Source: Acanthamoeba lenticulata
Lineage: Eukaryota > Discosea > Longamoebia > Acanthamoebidae
Length of the DNA stretch: 12,575 nt
Assembly (NCBI GenBank): GCA_002179805.1
Contig: NAVB01000858.1
Span: 1-12,575, forward strand
Direction: 5' to 3'
Shown here: in pieces, positions 9,240 to 12,575 of the stretch
How the letters are laid out: each line of letters begins with the position of its first letter
Position numbering within the stretch: position 1 is the first letter of the stretch
The notes under the pieces: model-generated
Seen by the model: the letters and a program-made list of their open reading frames with translations, nothing else
The model's database searches: none
Told to the model about the DNA's origin: nothing
Position numbers and translations under genes: made by a program

Positions 9240-10664
9240 ATGGAGAAAACCTTCGAACACGAAGACCTGCAGGAGGCGCGGCGAGACGACTGCGGCCATC
9301 TTGAGCCCTTCCGGGTGTGTAGTCACTTGCACCCTTATTGAAGTGTTGGTTCCTAAAGATCAGGTTTGTGCAGGAGTTTGTTGCGCAGCTGCGGACACAT
9401 GGCTTTGTTCGGCTGCGGTATGACTTAGTCCTATTGGCCTCGCCCCAACACTCCACTGACGCGCTGTATAAAGGCTCCAGAGGGAGAAGCTGCAATGCCT
9501 GGTGGACATGTACGACCAGGTCCGCACCTTCTTCAACTTGCCGCAGTACTTCAAGGACACCGTGTGTCCCTATCAACCCACCTTGGAGGTTGGCTACTCC
9601 AACGTGCACCGCCTTTCCAAGGAGTTCTTTGCTGTACCGAACGCTCAGCATCGCACCATGTCCCGCTGCAGTGTGTTGATCGTGCTGTTTGCCGCGGCTG
9701 CAGGTGCGCCTGACAGCTGATGGCGAGTCCATTGACACCACCAACGGCGATGGCGACCTCATTCCCGAAGAGTACCGCTGTAGGCAACCTTCTTTGTGAG
9801 GAGTGCTCGTCTTTGGGCTCTGCGCCTCCTTTGCTGAGACGTTCCTCCTGCGTGCAGGCCTCGCCGTGGCGACTTTTAAGCTGTTGGACGGCCTAGCCAA
9901 GGATTGTCTGGCCTACATCGCCGCGGTGCGCCACCCCAGTAACAATGAGCCGCAGCCCACCCTCAACCAACCTTACCATGCTGCTTTTGATGCCGCACCA
10001 GGGGCTCGAGGTCGACGAGACGAAGCTGCTCTCGCTGACAGAGAGTTTTCCGCTCCGCGAAACGCAGCGCTCAGTCTCGTTCCTGCATGCGTTCAAGTAC
10101 AGCGCTTCGCCAGACATCGCCCAACCGTGCCCACCGCACACCGACAGCGGGCTTGTCACTATCATCCCGTGCGCGCAGAACCCAGGCCTGGAGATCCTGG
10201 TGCCTCTGCCTTCTTCTCCATTACCATCTTCATCTTCAGCAAGTTGCTCACTTGGCTCTTGGGCATCAACAAGGATTGGGAGACCACGCGATGGCGAAGC
10301 GTCGAAGAGGGCGCATGTCATCCCACTGATTTTGTAGTGCTGGCCGGCGAGACGCTCGCGCGGCTCACCTGCAGCCACATCCAGGCCTCTGTCCACCGAG
10401 TAGCAGTACTGCCCCCGCCCCTCCCAAGTAAAGTCTGTAGAGCACTTGTTTTGGCTCATCATCTGCTCGGTTCAGGCCCCGAATGGAGCGTTGGTGGAGT
10501 CGACTGGTCAGGACATGGACGCTGGTTTCCGCTACTCGCTACCCTTTCAGCTGCGCGGCCGCCTGGACGCCGTCATCGACTCGGTTGCGTTGGCCAGCCC
10601 TGTGCTGCCTCCCGTGCCCGAGCGCCTCAGCCAGCCCATCACAGTGCGCGACTTCATACAGTAG
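9240..10664 (+). CDS. 2-oxoglutarate/Fe(II)-dependent oxygenase (isopenicillin N synthase-like superfamily)
   Basis: Spliced model: join(9240..9314, 9374..9417, 9474..9633, 9704..9779, 9858..9925, 10002..10199, 10274..10399, 10476..10664), 311 residues, all GT-AG and frame-consistent, introns 56-78 bases. Exon 2 reads EFVAQLRTHGFVRLR, the usual N-terminal strand of the non-haem dioxygenase N domain, followed by a helix (MYDQVRTFFNLPQYFKD). The catalytic barrel holds the iron ligands His187 and Asp189 (PPHTDSGLVTIIPC), the distal His248 (ASVHR) and the 2-oxoglutarate-binding RxS at Arg268 (RYSLPFQL). Between them are GLEIL and DFVVLAGETLARLT. All catalytic residues are present, so it should be active, coupling 2-oxoglutarate decarboxylation to oxidation of an unknown small molecule. 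Length (about 310-350) is normal for the family, which includes plant 2-ODDs, isopenicillin N synthase and ethylene-forming enzymes. No signal peptide. The substrate cannot be predicted and the neighbours give no clue. Confidence 0.9.
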
Positions 10665-10776
10665 CTCTTCTTCCTACAAAGGCCAAGACAACACAATTCA
10701 AACGTTTTCTTTTTCTTTTCTTTTCTGCCGAAAATGGCCTCAGTGCCATTCCTCCGGATTCTCTGCAACGTCCTTC

Positions 10777-11352
10777 CTAGTCGGTGAAAGAGAGCGCGTT
10801 GGTGTCGAGCATGGTCGAGTCGCGGAGCACCATCCAGGACTTGGTACAGCGGTTCGGGTGTATGTAGAGCAGAGGAACTCCGAAGCCTTTCCCTTTGTCG
10901 GCGTCGCGCAAGATGGCGTCCAGCTGCTCGCGATCTTCGGCCAACAAGGAGGCTGAGGAGAATGCATGCCAGGTGACGCGGTCCTCCGAGAGAGCATCAA
11001 GGAGAAAGAAGCCGTTGCCTCTGCTGGGATCGTCTCTTAAACATGCGACCTGGTCCAAACACTCTCTTCTGTTTCGAACTTCTGAGGCCCGTGATGCAGC
11101 GGCAATGGGGGTGGTGGAGCATCTTTGTTTGTGACCACGAAGCCAATCCTCGGACTGGCAGGACACCGAGCAGTAGTTCACTCTGCAACAGCTCGAGCAG
11201 ATCTTCATGCGTTGGCGGACAACTGAGCAACTGATGTTTGAGCACTTGAAACAGACATATGGATAACGCTGGTTCAGTGAGGCGTTATCCATTACAATGG
11301 ACACCGTGTGGCGGTCGTCTTCGTCGTCGTTGTCGTTGTTTCCTTCCTGCAT
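10777..11352 (-). CDS. MYND zinc-finger protein
   Basis: Uninterrupted frame of 191 residues from the ATG at 11350-11352 to TAG at 10777-10779; the only complete intronless gene in the window. An Asn/Asp-rich start (NNDNDDEDD) is followed by a MYND finger: Cys34-x2-Cys37, Cys52-x2-Cys55, Tyr60-Cys61-x3-Cys65, His74-x3-Cys78. The C-terminal ~110 residues (GNGFFLLDALSEDRVTWHAF, LLYIHPNRCTKSWMVL) match no family I know. MYND fingers mediate protein-protein contacts, often with proline-rich partners, in chromatin and ubiquitin pathways; no SET domain follows, so it is not a SMYD methyltransferase. A second in-frame ATG (MDNASLNQRY, residue 21) just before the finger is an alternative start. The open frame continues upstream of the ATG without a stop for ~40 codons, but that overlaps the next promoter and has no ATG. 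Convergent with the dioxygenase gene, 112 bases apart. Confidence 0.8.
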   Translation of the reverse strand: MQEGNNDNDDEDDRHTVSIVMDNASLNQRYPYVCFKCSNISCSVVRQRMKICSSCCRVNYCSVSCQSEDWLRGHKQRCSTTPIAAASRASEVRNRRECLDQVACLRDDPSRGNGFFLLDALSEDRVTWHAFSSASLLAEDREQLDAILRDADKGKGFGVPLLYIHPNRCTKSWMVLRDSTMLDTNALSFTD

Positions 11353-11450
11353 CAACACCAACAACAAGCACGAACGCCAAGAAGTTGCACCGAAACAAAA
11401 GAGCAACTGATTTTTAAATAATTTCCTGGTGAACCTTGCACAAACCAGCG
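11353..11450. promoter_or_regulatory. 98-base divergent intergenic region (putative bidirectional promoter)
   Basis: This lies between the ATG of the MYND gene (minus) and that of the GOST-family gene (plus). It contains a TATA-like TTTTTAAATAA at 11411-11421, about 30 bases before the GOST ATG at 11451, a reasonable spacing if the leader is very short. Confidence 0.5.
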
Positions 11451-12575
11451 ATGGAGAAGCGAGGGCGAAGCAGGGCATCCGTACCTGCGTGGGGCAGTGC
11501 GACTGTGCTGGTTGTGGTGGCCTGCTGCCTCTTTCTGGGAACTACGCCTGCTCATGCTGGCATCTTCGAGTACAACGATGCGCTTGGCTTCAATTCACGA
11601 ATTTTAGAACGAGTTGCCATGTGGTCTCTGGACGACACGCCTGCTGGGTCTGCTCAGCCTGAGGCCAAGTTTGACCGTGAGTGCCCCCAATCTTAGTTGT
11701 TATATCAGATCTGAAGTAGCTAAGAGCTCAGCGAATCCCTTGTCCAGTGACATTTACAAAGCACAACCGAGGCGGCCACATCGAGGCGCTCTTCTTTTCC
11801 ATTGATGAGCTTGAAAATGTCGGCTTCAAGGGGCCTGCTTACGGGGTACGTCTGCTTTTCTTGTCAAGAGGAGCCATGAAGAGGAAGAGGTTGACACATC
11901 AACGTGGCGGCGTGCTGCTCAGCGCTACCTGTGCTGCGCGCCCAACATGCACAACCCGCCGCACAACCCGTGCCCCTACGGGCAGGTGGCCCTCAACCCG
12001 AGCTACTACAACTACTCTTCGCCCACGTTCCACTACGAGCGGCTTGACTTCTTGACCTCCATCAGCGCTTACGCACACGTACCGCTGCCTCTTCACCTCC
12101 AGTCTTTTGCTTCGTTCCTCCCACCACTTCCATTTTATTTTAGTTGAATATTCGTTTTTTTTAATTTAGTTTATTATTTTATTATATTTTTGTTTATTGT
12201 CACATTTTATTGTTATTTTTTTTATATGCTACAAGTGAAAAGAATTGACCTCTTGCATTCCAGGACTTCCCGATCGAGAAGACGGGCCTCTACTACTTCA
12301 TCCTCGTCAACTGCCAGGGCAGCGGCGTGGTGCGCTTCGCTTCCTCGCTTCTGCTCGTCATCACCATTGGCGCCATCCATCTCGAGCTGACGGTCCAACA
12401 CAGGAGAGCGTGACGGTGACGGGCACCACCGAGTGGAAGAACCCCTACGGCTACCTCAACGGCGATGAGTTTGGCTTCCTGCCGGTGCGCACCATCTCGT
12501 CGCCGTCGTCGCCGTCAGGACGTCACCACGCATTGGTGCATTTCAGCTGAAGACGTGTGCGCTCTGGGTGTGGGC
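11451..12575 (+). CDS. GPR107/TMEM87-like (GOST, Lung_7-TM_R) seven-helix protein, N-terminal part (3' partial)
   Basis: Spliced model: join(11451..11676, 11748..11845, 11923..12078, 12264..12329, 12404..12484, 12547..>12575). The first ~36 residues form a signal peptide (basic start, hydrophobic core TVLVVVACCLFLG, cleavage after AHA). The luminal domain follows: GIFEYNDALGF, TFTKHNRGGHIEALFF, a Cys pair (YLCC), NPCPYGQVALNP, then EKTGLYYFILVNCQG. Next is VTVTGTTEWKNPYGYLNGDE-FGFLP, the juxtamembrane WxNPyGYL...LP hallmark of GOST proteins, just before helix 1. The seven helices lie beyond the window; a last 29-base exon (12547 on, LKTCALWVW) may begin helix 1. Family members sit in Golgi and trans-Golgi membranes, and their luminal GOLD-like domain suggests a trafficking role. 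The 185-base intron 12079-12263 is the most AT-rich part of the region. Exon 3's acceptor (11922) was chosen because nearer AGs would leave introns of only 23-44 bases. Confidence 0.82.

Overview
This window is eukaryotic nuclear DNA from a compact, intron-dense, GC-rich genome. Coding exons are strongly G/C-biased at third codon positions. They are interrupted by short spliceosomal GT-AG introns, mostly 55-110 bases (some near 40), many AT- or T-rich with clear branch-point-like CTAAC or CTGAC strings. The gene density, the intron style, a BEACH-WD40 protein and an F-box/ankyrin gene with the GHLxVLQW...NGCPW repeat type all fit a free-living amoeba of the Acanthamoeba type. That placement is inference; no rRNA or other marker is present.

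Layout from left to right. (1) Bases 1-2130, plus strand: the 3' part of a BEACH-WD40 gene, six exons seen, 5' end outside the window. (2) 2197-2810, plus: a short F-box/ankyrin-repeat gene whose reading frame is broken inside a repeat. (3) 2916-4143, minus: an F-box protein in four exons. (4) 4344-7851, minus: a gene of about 17 exons for an OB-fold protein with an RPA1-type zinc-ribbon C-terminus. It is probably a single-stranded-DNA-binding protein related to the RPA1/MEIOB/RADX group, and it carries an E2F-like motif upstream. (5) 7984-8322, minus: a small soluble cytochrome b5. (6) 8402-9169, minus: a TMEM242-like two-helix membrane protein. (7) 9240-10664, plus: a 2-oxoglutarate/Fe(II) oxygenase of the isopenicillin-N-synthase-like superfamily, eight exons. 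(8) 10777-11352, minus: a MYND zinc-finger protein, intronless. (9) 11451 to the right edge, plus: the 5' part of a GPR107/TMEM87-like (GOST, Lung_7-TM_R) seven-helix protein, from signal peptide to the start of the membrane region.

The genes look like unrelated housekeeping or regulatory genes packed tightly rather than an operon or a mobile module. Two divergent pairs (6/7 and 8/9) share intergenic regions of only 70 and 98 bases. The minus-strand series 3-6 is head-to-tail with gaps of 79-200 bases. No gap exceeds 300 bases. I saw no rRNA, tRNA, CRISPR array or transposon. The best candidate for something little described is gene 4. The exon boundaries given were deduced by hand from splice signals, frame continuity and family similarity; those stated as uncertain are marked.
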